Origin: Cryptomeria japonica
Taxonomy: Eukaryota > Streptophyta > Pinopsida > Cupressales > Cupressaceae
Reading direction: 5' to 3'
DNA length: 64,000 bases
NCBI RefSeq assembly: GCF_030272615.1
Contig: NC_081412.1
Coordinates: forward strand, 692,054,083-692,118,082
Made by a program: the position numbers and the translations under genes. Shown here in pieces: positions 48,560 to 58,072 of this stretch (the first letter of the stretch is position 1; every line of letters begins with the position of its first letter). The notes below the pieces were generated by a model that was not told where the DNA came from, ran no database searches, and saw nothing but the letters and a program-made list of their open reading frames with translations.

Positions 48560-49456
48560 TGTTGGGATCCAAGAACACTAATAGGGGGGGTGAATCAATG
48601 TTCTGTTGTTATGAATAATTTTTATCCTTTTATACCATACACATATAAACCGGTAAACAAATAAACATATAACAAGAAGAAAATGAACCATCCACATAAA
48701 TGAACACCATAACACACAAAATTTATATATGGAAAACCTCAAAGAGGAAAAACCACGATGGGATTTGTGACCCAAAATATCAGTTCACTAACCATATGAA
48801 AAGATATTACATATAATAGGGGCCTGCACATGTAGGAAGGCACACTACCTAGAGCATACTGCTCATCACTAAAGAGCCTCACTGACTACAAGCTTTCTAC
48901 TAAAGTAAATTACTGAAAAATGAACTCAAGAATGCATCTTCTATGCCAAATAGAGTTTTGGTTCTGGCTCTGCTCTGTATTGGTTCATAAACCTTGGACT
49001 ACTACCAATATCTCTTCTCCTCCAAGAATGCTTTCCAAGCTATCTACAGATCATTGCATGGTATAACATTCGCATACAAAATGATCTTCATAAATTTTTT
49101 TCACATTATACAGTTCTGCTATATTCTCCTATATTCACACATTTCATATATCTCATGTTTTCAAAATGACCTAGCAGATTGACCTATATACCCATTACAA
49201 ACAATATGCCTTATGTCAGCTTACAATACATTTACAAAAGATATTCAATGTTGGCCTTGACAATAATTACAAAATAATTTATTAAGTAAAGCCTCCTTGA
49301 TGTCGGCCTCCTTCAAGTACTGATGTCAGTGTAGCCCTGAATACTCGAAAGTCAGTATCTGTTGGTATATGCCTCCTAGTGCCGATATATGACTTCCATC
49401 TGATCTTGTTTCCATCAATGACACAAAATGAATCCAATGAGTGTCAATTGCCAACA
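48560..49456 (-). repeat. 5' LTR of element E (897 bp)
   Basis: In element sense it starts TGTTGGCAATTGACACTC at 49456 and ends CTTGGATCCCAACA at 48560, followed by the PBS ATTGGTATCAAAGCTTGG. It preserves the uninterrupted sequence into which B inserted in the other LTR. The core motif lies at about 48727-48775. Confidence 0.93.
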
Positions 49457-49461
49457 CAAAT

Positions 49462-49729
49462 ATTGAGCCTAAATTTAGAAAAGGAGAGAATTATGAGGTG
49501 GGTCGGTGAGCTCTGGAACCTTGTTGCTCCCTAGATGGACACCATGTTGAGAAATAAAGTTGATTGCTCAAAGAAAATGACACAACTTGTTCCATTTGAA
49601 TTAAAGGATGTAGAGATATATGTCTATGTTTTCAGTGCCTTCATTATAGTTTTGGATCACTTGAAGAATGGGTGGGATACCCACTTAGGATTTTTGAAGA
49701 CCATTTTTGTAGCTATCTTCAACTATGTA
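49462..49729 (+). pseudogene. Element A ORF2, C-terminal end
   Basis: This is the tail of A's ORF2 on the far side of element E. The open part (49535-49729) ends LKNGWDTHLGFLKTIFVAIF, which resembles the FKTSWDTYLQLLQKAYP end of E's ORF2 and, more weakly, DAWNKYKSIFDQL in F. This confirms that both sides belong to one gene and that ORF2 ends with a conserved Trp-containing helix. Confidence 0.75.
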
Positions 49730-49929
49730 TAGAGTATCTGGTATATACCCCTCTATATAATTTTTGGTGCAGTACCCCAGCTTAGATATTGTTGTCAAAG
49801 GGGGAGAGTAGAGTGAAAAATGTATAGAATGATACAAGTCTTTAAGATTTTGATCTAAGGGGGAGCCTTAGAAATTTTGATCTAGTGTACAGGTTTCAAC
49901 ACTTAGTCATTTTTCATGAGTGTTGCCAT

Positions 49930-49948
49930 CAATGCCAAAGGGGGAGAT
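49930..49948 (+). promoter_or_regulatory. Element A polypurine tract
   Basis: CAATGCCAAAGGGGGAGAT directly before the 3' LTR start TGTTGT. Another purine tract (AAAGGGGGAGAG) occurs at 49797-49808 and AAGGGGGAGCC at 49858-49868, a serial arrangement as in B and F. Confidence 0.85.
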
Positions 49949-51223
49949 TGTTGTAAATTGAAAATCATTTGATGCATTTTAGTGCATGGATAATGGATTA
50001 GGGTTGTCATTGATGGAAACTCTCCTTAGAAATCATATTCGGTAGTCATGGATTTTGATATCTGGTGGAGAAAGTGATTCAATAATCTATCACCAATATT
50101 TCAGGATATGCAAAGCAGTTTTGGTCTAGAATTGTTGAGGTGGTTAAATTCAAGCATGGGATGATGGGGCCGACATGTAGAAATAATTTTGTTATTATTT
50201 GGTTGATCCACATATCTTTTGGTGATCCGGTTTGAGCCGACACCTGGTTACACATTACATTGCATATTGTGCTTGGTCGCCTTAATGAATGTTTATTTTG
50301 TGGTTGCAGATATATATGACTGATGTAGAAGATATTTTTGGTGATGATCACATTGGCAGTGGGCCAACGTCCCTTGTAGGGATTCGTGACATGGTTTAAT
50401 AGCCTCCTGTGGATTTTGTAAGTCTAGGGTTGTATCGAGCATTAACAGGTTGATCTTTTGGTGCAATGGCAACCCTAGCTTGTAACAAGTGGTATCAGAG
50501 CTTGGTCGTAGGTTCAAATCACGCAAGTCGTGGTGAGTGACATTGGGAGGGGGATTGTTAGTAATGGCCCAGCGTCTCTCGTGAGGATTCACGACATAGT
50601 TTAACAGCCTCCTGTGGATTCTATAAGTCTAGTGGTTGTATCGGGCATTGATGGGTTGATCTTTTGGTGCAACGACAACCCTAGCTTGTAATAGATATGA
50701 GTCAGTAGTGATCGAGAAACCTATTTAGCAGAGTTTCATGTACGCATTCTTGATCTAGTAGCTGACTAAGAATCAGAATAGAGAAGAGTTGTAGAGGTGT
50801 TACAGTCAAACTTTATGCACTTAACCGAAAATCATACAAGCATCATTTGATACTATATTGGAGTTCAATAACTGTAGTTATCATTGTAATTGATATGTAA
50901 GTCAGTGAGACTTCCATATTGTAATTGAACCTTTGGTTCTAAGCAGTGTGCCTAAATGCAAGTGCATTCCCCTTATGTAATATTTATGAACTCCTGATCA
51001 CAATATATGAATATTGTGGGCTCCAATCCCACAATGGTTTTTCCCTTTTCGAGTTTCCACATAAAAATCTAGGTGTTATGATTATGTGGTTGATTATCTT
51101 GTGTTTCTGCATTTTACTTTCTTGCATTTGCTTCTAATGGTCTAAGAACAAGTTTGAATGTTTATTTACTAGTAGAACACTGATTCACCCCCCCTCCCCT
51201 CTCAGTGTTCCTTGATTCCAATA
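49949..51223 (+). repeat. 3' LTR of element A (1,275 bp including a TRIM)
   Basis: It starts TGTTGTAAATTG and ends CTTGATTCCAATA. Removing the TRIM at about 50354-50693 leaves about 930 bp, close to the 914 bp of the 5' LTR. The core motif lies at about 51015-51066 (GTGGGCTCCAATCCCAC). The C-run before CTCAGTG is interrupted (CCCCCCCTCCCC). Confidence 0.92.
50354..50693 (+). mobile_element. TRIM (miniature LTR retrotransposon) inserted in A's 3' LTR
   Basis: Two direct repeats of about 134 and 138 bp (50354-50487 and 50556-50693) flank a 68-bp centre. The second repeat starts TGTTAGTAATGGCCC and ends CTTGTAATA; the first starts TTGGCAGTGGGCC and ends CTTGTAACA. A perfect PBS, TGGTATCAGAGC, lies 2 bp after the first repeat, and GGGAGGGGGAT directly precedes the second. 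The 5' LTR of A lacks this block (GGTGATGATATGAGC). The right flank is GATAT; the left reads GATCACAT, so the target duplication is imperfect. There is no coding capacity, as in TRIMs generally, so it depends on other elements. Confidence 0.88.
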
Positions 51224-52700
51224 GAGTTAACATCACAAGAAAAAGAGAAAACAATTTTATTGTTTCTTGGTTTTCTTCAAATAGATAACTTCATTATATA
51301 GTGCATGGAAAAAAAATGATGAGATTTTTTTTCGTAATAATGTTTAAAGTCAAACATACTAGAATGTCATAGCTTTCATATAACGTCAACTTTTGTTTGA
51401 TTTTTTTTTATCATTTTCAAAAAATAAATTACACCCTTTTAGAGAGGATTCCATCCGCTAGGACACCATATGATTTTCAAAATTTCTAGTCGGCCTCTTG
51501 CACTATTTTAAAAATCAACCTATGATATATATTTTTTAAAATCCATACTAAAAGTGATGTTTGTGTATGGGTGCACACACGTGTATGTGTGTGTTGATTC
51601 TAGACTCTAGGCTCTGCAAAAGGTGTTTTTAGATTTTCATTAAAAATGACCTAGTTAGAGAAATTCAATAACTTTTTTTTTTGTAAGTTGTCCCAAAAGA
51701 GGGGTTAATCTACCACATGGGAAGCCACATAGACAGTTTTGGTAGAAAGGGTTTTGACCTTTGCATGTGCTAGTTTAACCGTGATTCAAGATTTAAAAGA
51801 AAAATTTTAATTTTAAGGTTTTAGGTGAAAGGGTTTTTCTTAAAACTCTACTTCCTTATGGTTTTGAGAAAACCCCTTTCATCCAAATCCTTTATGGCCA
51901 AAATTATTTTCCTAGAAAAGATTTAGTTGGTTGAAAGTTTGATACAACTTTGTGATTTTACCCTAATTAACGATTGATTAGTGTGTAGATTCAATTTGTC
52001 TTGAAGCACCTTGATACTCTTGGTTGATTTCCTATGATATATTTATAGAAGTGCACCAAATCCCATAAGTTCATTTTAATTTCACTGATTTCTTTCTTAA
52101 GAGCTTCCATGTCCTTCTTGAATATCTCTATATTACCTCCAGTAATTCCAATCTTCTATAAGTAAAGTTTTTAAATTATTTTTTATTGATTTAAATAGAA
52201 AAGCACTTAAGGAATTTGGTGTGAACTAGGCATATTATGCAACTTCTTCCTAGTTAGGTCTTTTCCATAGAAGTTTGCATGTTAGGCTTACTTTGAGAGG
52301 TAGGAATATTTATAGCAGCATGTAGTTGTCATCTATATCTTATCCCATATTGTCTTGAGATTTACTTTTTGTGTCTCATGACATAGGATTAAGATACTTG
52401 TCATAATCTTGTGTAGTCCTATATCTCAACCTTGCCTTTACAAAAAAAGAATCGTATGTATAGTTTATCCAACATCAATGTAATCCATTATGCACATATT
52501 TAAGTAATATTTTTCTCTTGCTGCTCTATTGGGAAAGGTGTCTTTTGGTTTTCCAAGTGATCCTAAAGGATTGATTCCATTGGTCACTCTAGTAGTCTCT
52601 ACCTTCTGAGTTGACTAGAAAATGAAATATGCCACAATTCTTTTGGAAAACTAAGAGAATAAATTGAACTCAAATATCAAATATGTTTGCCCATTATAAG
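51224..52700. other. AT-rich flank of element A, no gene seen
   Basis: 1.5 kb of AT-rich DNA with poly-T runs and no informative ORF. The first five bases (GAGTT) are A's target-site duplication. I see no LTR ends or protein motif here. Confidence 0.55.
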
Positions 52701-52714
52701 TCATGATAAATTTA

Positions 52715-53235
52715 ATTGTGTTAATATGGGATTTTATACCATCAATCCAAGGCTTATGATTATAAATCATTGTTGAGAATTGGGTTTACATATGAGGTAG
52801 ACCAACTCCCTAAAACCATATACTTAAACCATCATAAGTAAAAATAAAATTCAACAACCACATTATCTTCTTATAAGCATGCATGACTTCAACCATAGGG
52901 AGGGAGCTTAGAATTTCAAAGGACTCATATATATTGTATTTAACTATCCAACATGCATGAGACTTAGAAAGAGGTAAAAACATTCAAAGAATATCCTTCC
53001 ATCACAAGATATGAAATTCCAAACTCTTTAGTTGTGGAGACACCCCAATAAGTCAGGAATTATTAAAAAAATGACAACTTTGGATACCTAATCTAATAGA
53101 GAATGCACCAAAAACTATCCCTAGGTGGTCCTTAATGACCTTGCCACCACTAGCAATAATGCCATTACCTTTAGAGGCTCCATCAAAATTAACTTTTTGT
53201 AACAAAGTTACAAATAAAACCTTCTAACCAATAAT
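52715..53235 (-). pseudogene. RNase H (RVT_3 type) relic, copy 1
   Basis: On the minus strand from about 53230 the trace reads KVNFDGASKGNGIIASGG, then KVIKDHLGIVFGAFSIRL, the first strands of a plant LINE-type RNase H with the catalytic Asp in FDGAS. After a poly-T stretch it continues with diverged sequence ending LPMVEVMHAYKKIM and GVGLPHM around 52790-52880. Many stops are present. It parallels the copy at 54113-54425 and is probably the tail of an old LINE. Confidence 0.6.
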
Positions 53236-54112
53236 CTCTTAGAAACCTTCTCAATGGATGGCCAATCTCCACAGCTAAATCCAAACAACCCACCATCACA
53301 CAATCCACACAAGTAAACCTATTGGACCTTAAAGAATAATGCCTAAAATTGTGGGGTTGAATGTGAATGGAGGAAGAATTGGATGGAAGCTAGCATTGAC
53401 AATATATGATTTGGATCTTGATATGAGATCATGCTTAATCAATAATATGATGAGAGCCTAGTGGAATGGGGCCACCCCAATTCCTATTTTGAGCTCAAGA
53501 ATTAAATACTCCAACAAAGATAAGAGGAATATTAAGAAATCACCAAGAAACTATGGGACAGGTGATTTAGTAGAGTGAAATTATAGGTTTAGATGACTTC
53601 TAGAAGTAAATCTTGAATATCACATACCCCATAATTTGAAGAGCACCATCACCCAAGGGAGGGAGGAAAAGAGCTTCTTGCATATCCTAGCTAGATGTGC
53701 TTCACCTTTTTATTAGTCTTGAGAAAGGATTTTAGCACTTCCTCAGACTATAAATCCTTAATCCATATAAACCTTAATTCCTTCCATAGATAGGTATCAT
53801 CATCATCATCTCTTTAGAAAAATTCAGTTTGAAGACCTTCATGCAAACAACTCTAGATTTGTAGTCTTTTAAAAAATTCCATGGAGAGAATCAGATCAAA
53901 AACATAAACTCTCTCCAAAAAGTTGAATAACCCTCATTTTAAGGTTTATTTAGACATTGAGGTTTTTCTCCACCAAATAAGAGGAAATGAGCTCCAAACT
54001 ATTCTTATCACCACCATGACAACTAATATGTCCTATGATAGTTGATCATTAAAGAGCTATCCTGATTATACATCATGTTGATAAAATTAATCATAATCAT
54101 TGGGGATTTAAC
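53236..54112. other. Eroded sequence between the two RNase H relics
   Basis: No intact ORF. On the minus strand short open pieces exist (for example a DDDDDTYLWKELRF segment near 53790-53815 encoded by an ATC repeat), but nothing I can assign. Because both flanking relics lie on the minus strand, this is likely decayed LINE sequence. Confidence 0.4.
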
Positions 54113-54425
54113 TCAATCAATATAAGGCTTATGATACATTTTTTGGAGAAGGGGATAGATATCATTTGGTAGACCAACTCCCTCTAACAATATATTAAAA
54201 CCAACATGAATAATAGCCCAATTAGCAAAGAGATCAATGGCCATATTGGTATATATGACTTCACCCATAGGGAGGGAGGCTATAGTTCCCAAGGAATCAT
54301 ATACAATGGATCCAAGTAACAACTTATGGGTATGAGACTCAAAAAGAAAATTAAAAACATTCAAATAATCTCCTTCCATTATAATATATGAGGTCTTGAA
54401 TTGTTTAACTACAAAGCACCCACAA
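54113..54425 (-). pseudogene. RNase H (RVT_3 type) relic, copy 2
   Basis: A 116-codon open frame covers this relic (54463-54113). It has IIMEGDYLNVFNFLF, matching the LEGDSxxVxNAL strand-helix of plant LINE RNase H with its catalytic Asp, and later MAIDLFANWAI, matching the final AADxLANWA motif whose Asp is catalytic. It shares ACCAACTCCCT, CATAGGGAGGGAG and GGCTTATGAT words (plus strand) with 52715-53040, so the two are diverged direct repeats. The first catalytic segment (FDGA) is missing here. Confidence 0.6.
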
Positions 54426-54432
54426 AAAGTAG

Positions 54433-55080
54433 TGTAGACACCTAAAAATGTCCCATTGATCATGTACTAATTATTCCTAGATAATTCTTTAATTATTTAA
54501 TCAATTTAATTAACTATTTCTTCTAATTTCATATTTCCTCATCATCTTACTAATTATTCTATTTTCTATTTCTATCATCATTTAATCATTTTAACCATTT
54601 TCTAAATTTTAATTAAATATTTATTATTTAATTAATTTTGATTAATTCCCCAATTTAAATAATCTTTATTATTTAAATAAATTAATTCTCAATTTCTATC
54701 TCTAATCATCTAATCATTCAACTCTCTTCTATATATTAATTAAATATTTATTATTTAATTAATTGTGATTTTATCCTTTTAATTAAATAATCTTTATTAT
54801 TTAATTAAAGTCCATTTTTAGCATAATTAAATATTTTCTTTAAATTATTTAATTAACTAATTAATTCTTCTATTTCCAAATCCCCAAATTCTAATTTCAT
54901 TCAATTTCTTATTTCTTCTAATTTCTTCCAAATTCAATTACATGTGCATGATTTCAAAAACCAAATTGAAAATCAAAGTCAAGTTCTAAATATATTGAAA
55001 TACTAAATTGAATTAAATAAATTAAATATTTGAATTAAAATATCATGAAAAGATTAAATTGAAAATCTAAGTCTAACTGC
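54433..55080. other. AT-rich block with repeated TTAATTAAATATTTATTATT; possible LTR start
   Basis: TGTAGACACCTAAAAATGTCC at 54433 resembles the start of some plant gypsy LTRs and sits just where similarity to the RNase H relic stops. Behind it are two copies of TTAATTAAATATTTATTATT followed by TAATTAATT (about 54608 and 54738), and AATCTTTATTATTTAA twice (about 54660 and 54789). No matching second LTR was found, so I leave the identity open. Confidence 0.35.
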
Positions 55081-55959
55081 AAGCATGTCAGGGTAAGTGC
55101 ACAAAGATGGTGGTCAAAAAGGGGGTATAAGTGGACACTTTTTTTTTCTGAAATCAGGTGAACCTGAACTTGGAGGCAAAATTTGAAAGTCATCCACTCA
55201 AGATATGAAGATAATCAAAGAACAAATATTGTATTACTCTGAATCTAGTTTCCAAACTACTAAAAATTTTCAAAATTGGATAAGATTAAAGGGGTCAAAT
55301 CCTTCGCGCATGAAAAACAGACCCTGATTTTTTCTTAAAAACATAACATAGTGTCTGACGTGCACATCAAAAAATTCATAGTTAGATTTAGTATTTTAAC
55401 AAATCCTTTGGTAGAAAGATTGTTAAGAGTGATCACTAGAAGATGTGTATTTTTTTGTAATTTTTTGTTTAGTATTTTTTTTTTATGATTTTTCCAATCG
55501 AGCACATCTTGAAAATTAGGTACTAGTTCATGCGCGAAGCATAAGTTGCACTAAACAAATCGAAAATACATTTTTTTTTTAAATTGTAAAGGATTAAGTG
55601 CACTACAATAATATATAATTTTAAAAAAAATTGGACAAGTATATCAAAAGTTATTGAAAAAATGGCACACCTATGTCTGTGAGAACTATGGAGACACTGG
55701 TAAAAGAAATTCAATAATAATATGTTATTGTTGTTCAAATTGAAAAAAATTATATGGTTAGAAAGCTCAGAAGATGGGTGAAAATATGGTGGCAATTTTA
55801 GAAATACCCACTTGATGAAGTGTAAACCTGATGATGACAAAGATGATAAACCAAGTTGATAAAATAAAACACGTCAAAAATGAGAGAAATGGAGGGAAAT
55901 CAAACTTCCAAACCATAGTTTTGTTAGCTAGACCTATTTCCAAGCCTAAATAGTCAAAA
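55081..55959. other. No recognisable feature
   Basis: Mixed AT-rich sequence with several poly-A or poly-T runs. The words GCGCATGAA / CATGCGCGAAG recur at about 55309 and 55531 in inverted orientation, but no clear terminal inverted repeat was established. A 105-codon minus-strand ORF (55840-55523) has no recognisable motif and is low-complexity. Confidence 0.45.
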
Positions 55960-56230
55960 GCGCGTATGAGGTACTTATGGTTTAAAAAGCGTGTATGGGG
56001 TACTTATGGTGTAAGCAGCGTGTACACACTCTTTTTATTATAAACAACACGTACACGTTATTGTATAATATGATATTCTATATATAATATGTGTATATAC
56101 ATATAATATATGTAATATATAATATGTGTATAATATGATATTGTATATATAATATGTGTATATACATATAATATATAATATTTATATATATATATGTATA
56201 TATATATAATATATTAAGCATATATACACA
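55960..56230. repeat. GCGTGTATGGGGTACTTATGG repeats followed by an AT/GT microsatellite
   Basis: Three imperfect 27-29-bp units (GCGCGTATGAGGTACTTATGG, GCGTGTATGGGGTACTTATGG, then GCGTGTACACAC) lie at 55960-56035. From 56060 a long TATA/TGTA repeat follows, with a larger unit (TATATAATATGTGTATATAC) present twice about 67 bp apart. Related CGTACGGGGTACT words return at 58120-58310. Confidence 0.7.
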
Positions 56231-56251
56231 TGTAAGTGTATTGTCTACAAG

Positions 56252-56500
56252 GTGTCTCTCTCTCTCTCTCTCTCTCCCCTTCTCCCTTCCTCCATACCCC
56301 ATCCCTCTCTCTCTCCCTCCCTCTCTCCCCTTCTCCCTTCCTCCATACCCCATCCCTCCCTCTCTCCCCTTATCCCTTCCTCCATACCCCATCCCTCTCT
56401 CTCTCTCGCTCTCTCCCCTTGTCCCTTCCTCCATACCCCATCCCTCTTTCTCTTCTTCTCTCCCTCCCTCCCTCCATACCCCACTGCAACTGTGTCTGCA
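56252..56500 (+). repeat. Pyrimidine minisatellite with CTTCCTCCATACCCCATCCC
   Basis: After a (TC)n start, CTTCCTCCATACCCCATCCC recurs at about 56286, 56337, 56376 and 56424, separated by CT-rich spacers of variable length, then a partial copy near 56464. The purine strand is all on the minus side, so this can form triplex or H-DNA-like structures. ORFs through it (Ser/Leu/Pro or Glu/Arg repeats) are artefacts. Confidence 0.85.
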
Positions 56501-56530
56501 CTTCTATAGAAGTAAGTGAATTTATTTCTT

Positions 56531-57194
56531 GTCTGCAACTTCCTCTTTGAATTTTATCATGTATGCTCTCCTAAGAAAATTGATTGATGGATTTGTGTGT
56601 GTATATTGAATAGGAGGAATAGGGTTTGAAATTGAACCACGGGTGTATTACCATGACAAACAAAGAAACCTGCAGCAATATTCTTCTCAAATGTGTTTTT
56701 AATGACTAGAGCAGATGTGGAAAATAGTGTCAACAAAGCAACATGATGAGTCAGAATACCTACAATATGTTTTTCAGAAGGAAACAATAGGTAGGAAGAG
56801 AAAGAGGGAGAGTAACACAGATGATGTCCTGGAGAATGATAGTGGTGGGTATGCGAGAGTTCCCATCTTGTTACACAACACTTGTCACCTAAAGAAATTA
56901 AAGTTTGTTGTTTGCATGGCAGTGGTAGTATATGATGATTATCACTTGTCAAACAGCTTGGAACGATACATACCCATGAAAGAAATCAAGTGTCTAATTC
57001 CTATAATCACAATCGAGATCAGTCTTATAACCTTGCAAATTTAATAGCATCATATGTTTTAGAACTTAGGGAGTAATCTTAGGGTTAGGTCAAGCTCTTA
57101 CACTTTCTTTTTAGCGAAGCCTCACTGTTTGTTCGCTTGGATTCTCGTCGTATGATGTTCTATTCATAACTTTAATTTAATATATCATTTTATT
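56531..57194. other. Spacer with a 109-codon ORF of unknown meaning
   Basis: Between the pyrimidine tracts. A plus-strand ORF (56715-57044) starts MWKIVSTKQHDESEYLQYVF and contains a basic GRKRKRESNTDD stretch, but I recognise no domain. A minus-strand ORF overlaps it and neither has support. The segment ATAATCACAATCGAGATCAG (56999-57018) recurs in similar form at 57705-57724 (ATAGTCACAATCAAGATCAG). Confidence 0.4.
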
Positions 57195-57552
57195 AGCCCA
57201 CCATATCACCCCTTAGGTGTCATTAGAGGTTGTATTGTTTCCTAAGAGGTCATATGGTGTCCTCTAACCCCTTAAGACACCATATGACCCCTTAAGTCAC
57301 CATACAACGTATAACAACACCATATGGTGTCCTAAGGGGTCATAGGATGTCATATGACCCCTCAGGACACCAATGACCCATAACAACACTATATGGTGTT
57401 CTAAAGGGTCCTATGGTGTTCTATGACCCCTTAGGACACCATTTGGTGTCATTATAGGTCCTATGGTGTGCTCGGGGATAATATAGTGTCATATGACACC
57501 TTAGGACACCCTATGACCCCTTAGATGTTGTTGGGGGTCATATTGTGTCCTA
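57195..57552. repeat. Cluster of inverted CCATATGGTGTCCTAAGGGG repeats
   Basis: About a dozen copies of a ~25-bp word occur in both orientations: CATATGGTGTCCTAAGGGGT and its reverse complement ACCCCTTAGGACACCATATG. The word itself contains the palindromes CCATATGG and CCTTAGG/CCTAAGG-like cores. Adjacent copies can pair into long hairpins. No coding potential. Confidence 0.85.
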
Positions 57553-57559
57553 GATTTGA

Positions 57560-57562
57560 TAC

Positions 57563-57595
<33 letters not shown>

Positions 57596-57734
57596 CGTAC
57601 CCCATCCCTCTCTCTCTTTCTCTCTCCCCTTATCCCTTCCTCCATACCCCATCCCTCTTTCTCTTCTTCTCTCCCTCCCTCTTTCTCTTCTTCTTTAATT
57701 CATATAGTCACAATCAAGATCAGTCATATGGTGT

Positions 57735-57803
<69 letters not shown>

Positions 57804-57991
57804 CTCTCCCTCCCTCCCTCCCTCCTCTCTCTCTCCCTCTCTCCCTCTCCCTCCTTCCCTCCTCTCTCCCTCCAACCTACTCTCCCTCTCCCTTCCTCCA
57901 TACCCCTTCTTCTCTCCCACCCTCCCCCCTCTTCTCTCCCTCTCTCCCTCCCTCCTTCCCTTCCACCCCCTCTCCTCTCTCCCTCCCCCTA

Positions 57992-58066
<75 letters not shown>

Positions 58067-58072
58067 TTATTC
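57560..58072 (+). repeat. Long CT-repeat tract
   Basis: About 510 bp of almost pure pyrimidine on the plus strand. It includes two long (CT)n runs (about 57738-57801 and 57992-58052) and the CTTCCTCCATACCCCATCCC word again at about 57635, with a variant near 57893. A short non-pyrimidine island lies at 57695-57735. Long reading frames through it are repeat artefacts. Confidence 0.9.

Larger units (their letters stand above)
21575..49456 (-). mobile_element. Element E: pol-less LTR retroelement inserted in A
   Basis: A minus-strand element flanked by a perfect 5-bp duplication, CAAAT, at 21570-21574 and 49457-49461. Its 5' LTR is 48560-49456. Its 3' LTR is split into 21575-21663 and 34931-35745 by element B. 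ORF1 is 48485-47370. ORF2 starts at 47005, is cut by element F, and resumes at 38797-36009. The PBS (ATTGGTATCAAAGC) and polypurine tract (CAATGCCAAAGGGGGAGAT) are in the expected places. After removing B, C and F, E is about 6.6 kb and has no pol region. Confidence 0.93.
16030..51223 (+). mobile_element. Element A: pol-less LTR retroelement with ORF1 and ORF2, outermost of the nest
   Basis: The 5' LTR is at 16030-16943 and the 3' LTR at 49949-51223. Flanking bases are GAGAT (16025-16029) and GAGTT (51224-51228), a target-site duplication with one mismatch, as expected for the oldest insertion. The PBS ATTGGTATCAGAGTC follows the 5' LTR. The polypurine tract CAATGCCAAAGGGGGAGAT precedes the 3' LTR. 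Inside are ORF1 (17012-18176) and ORF2 (18575-21574, then 49462-49729), split by the 27.9-kb element E. Without its inserts A is about 7 kb. No protease, integrase or RT trace was seen in its own sequence. Confidence 0.92.

Noticed and set aside
50293-50592. 99-codon minus-strand ORF in A's 3' LTR
   Set aside because: It runs across a TRIM insertion boundary and its direct repeat, so it cannot be an ancestral gene.
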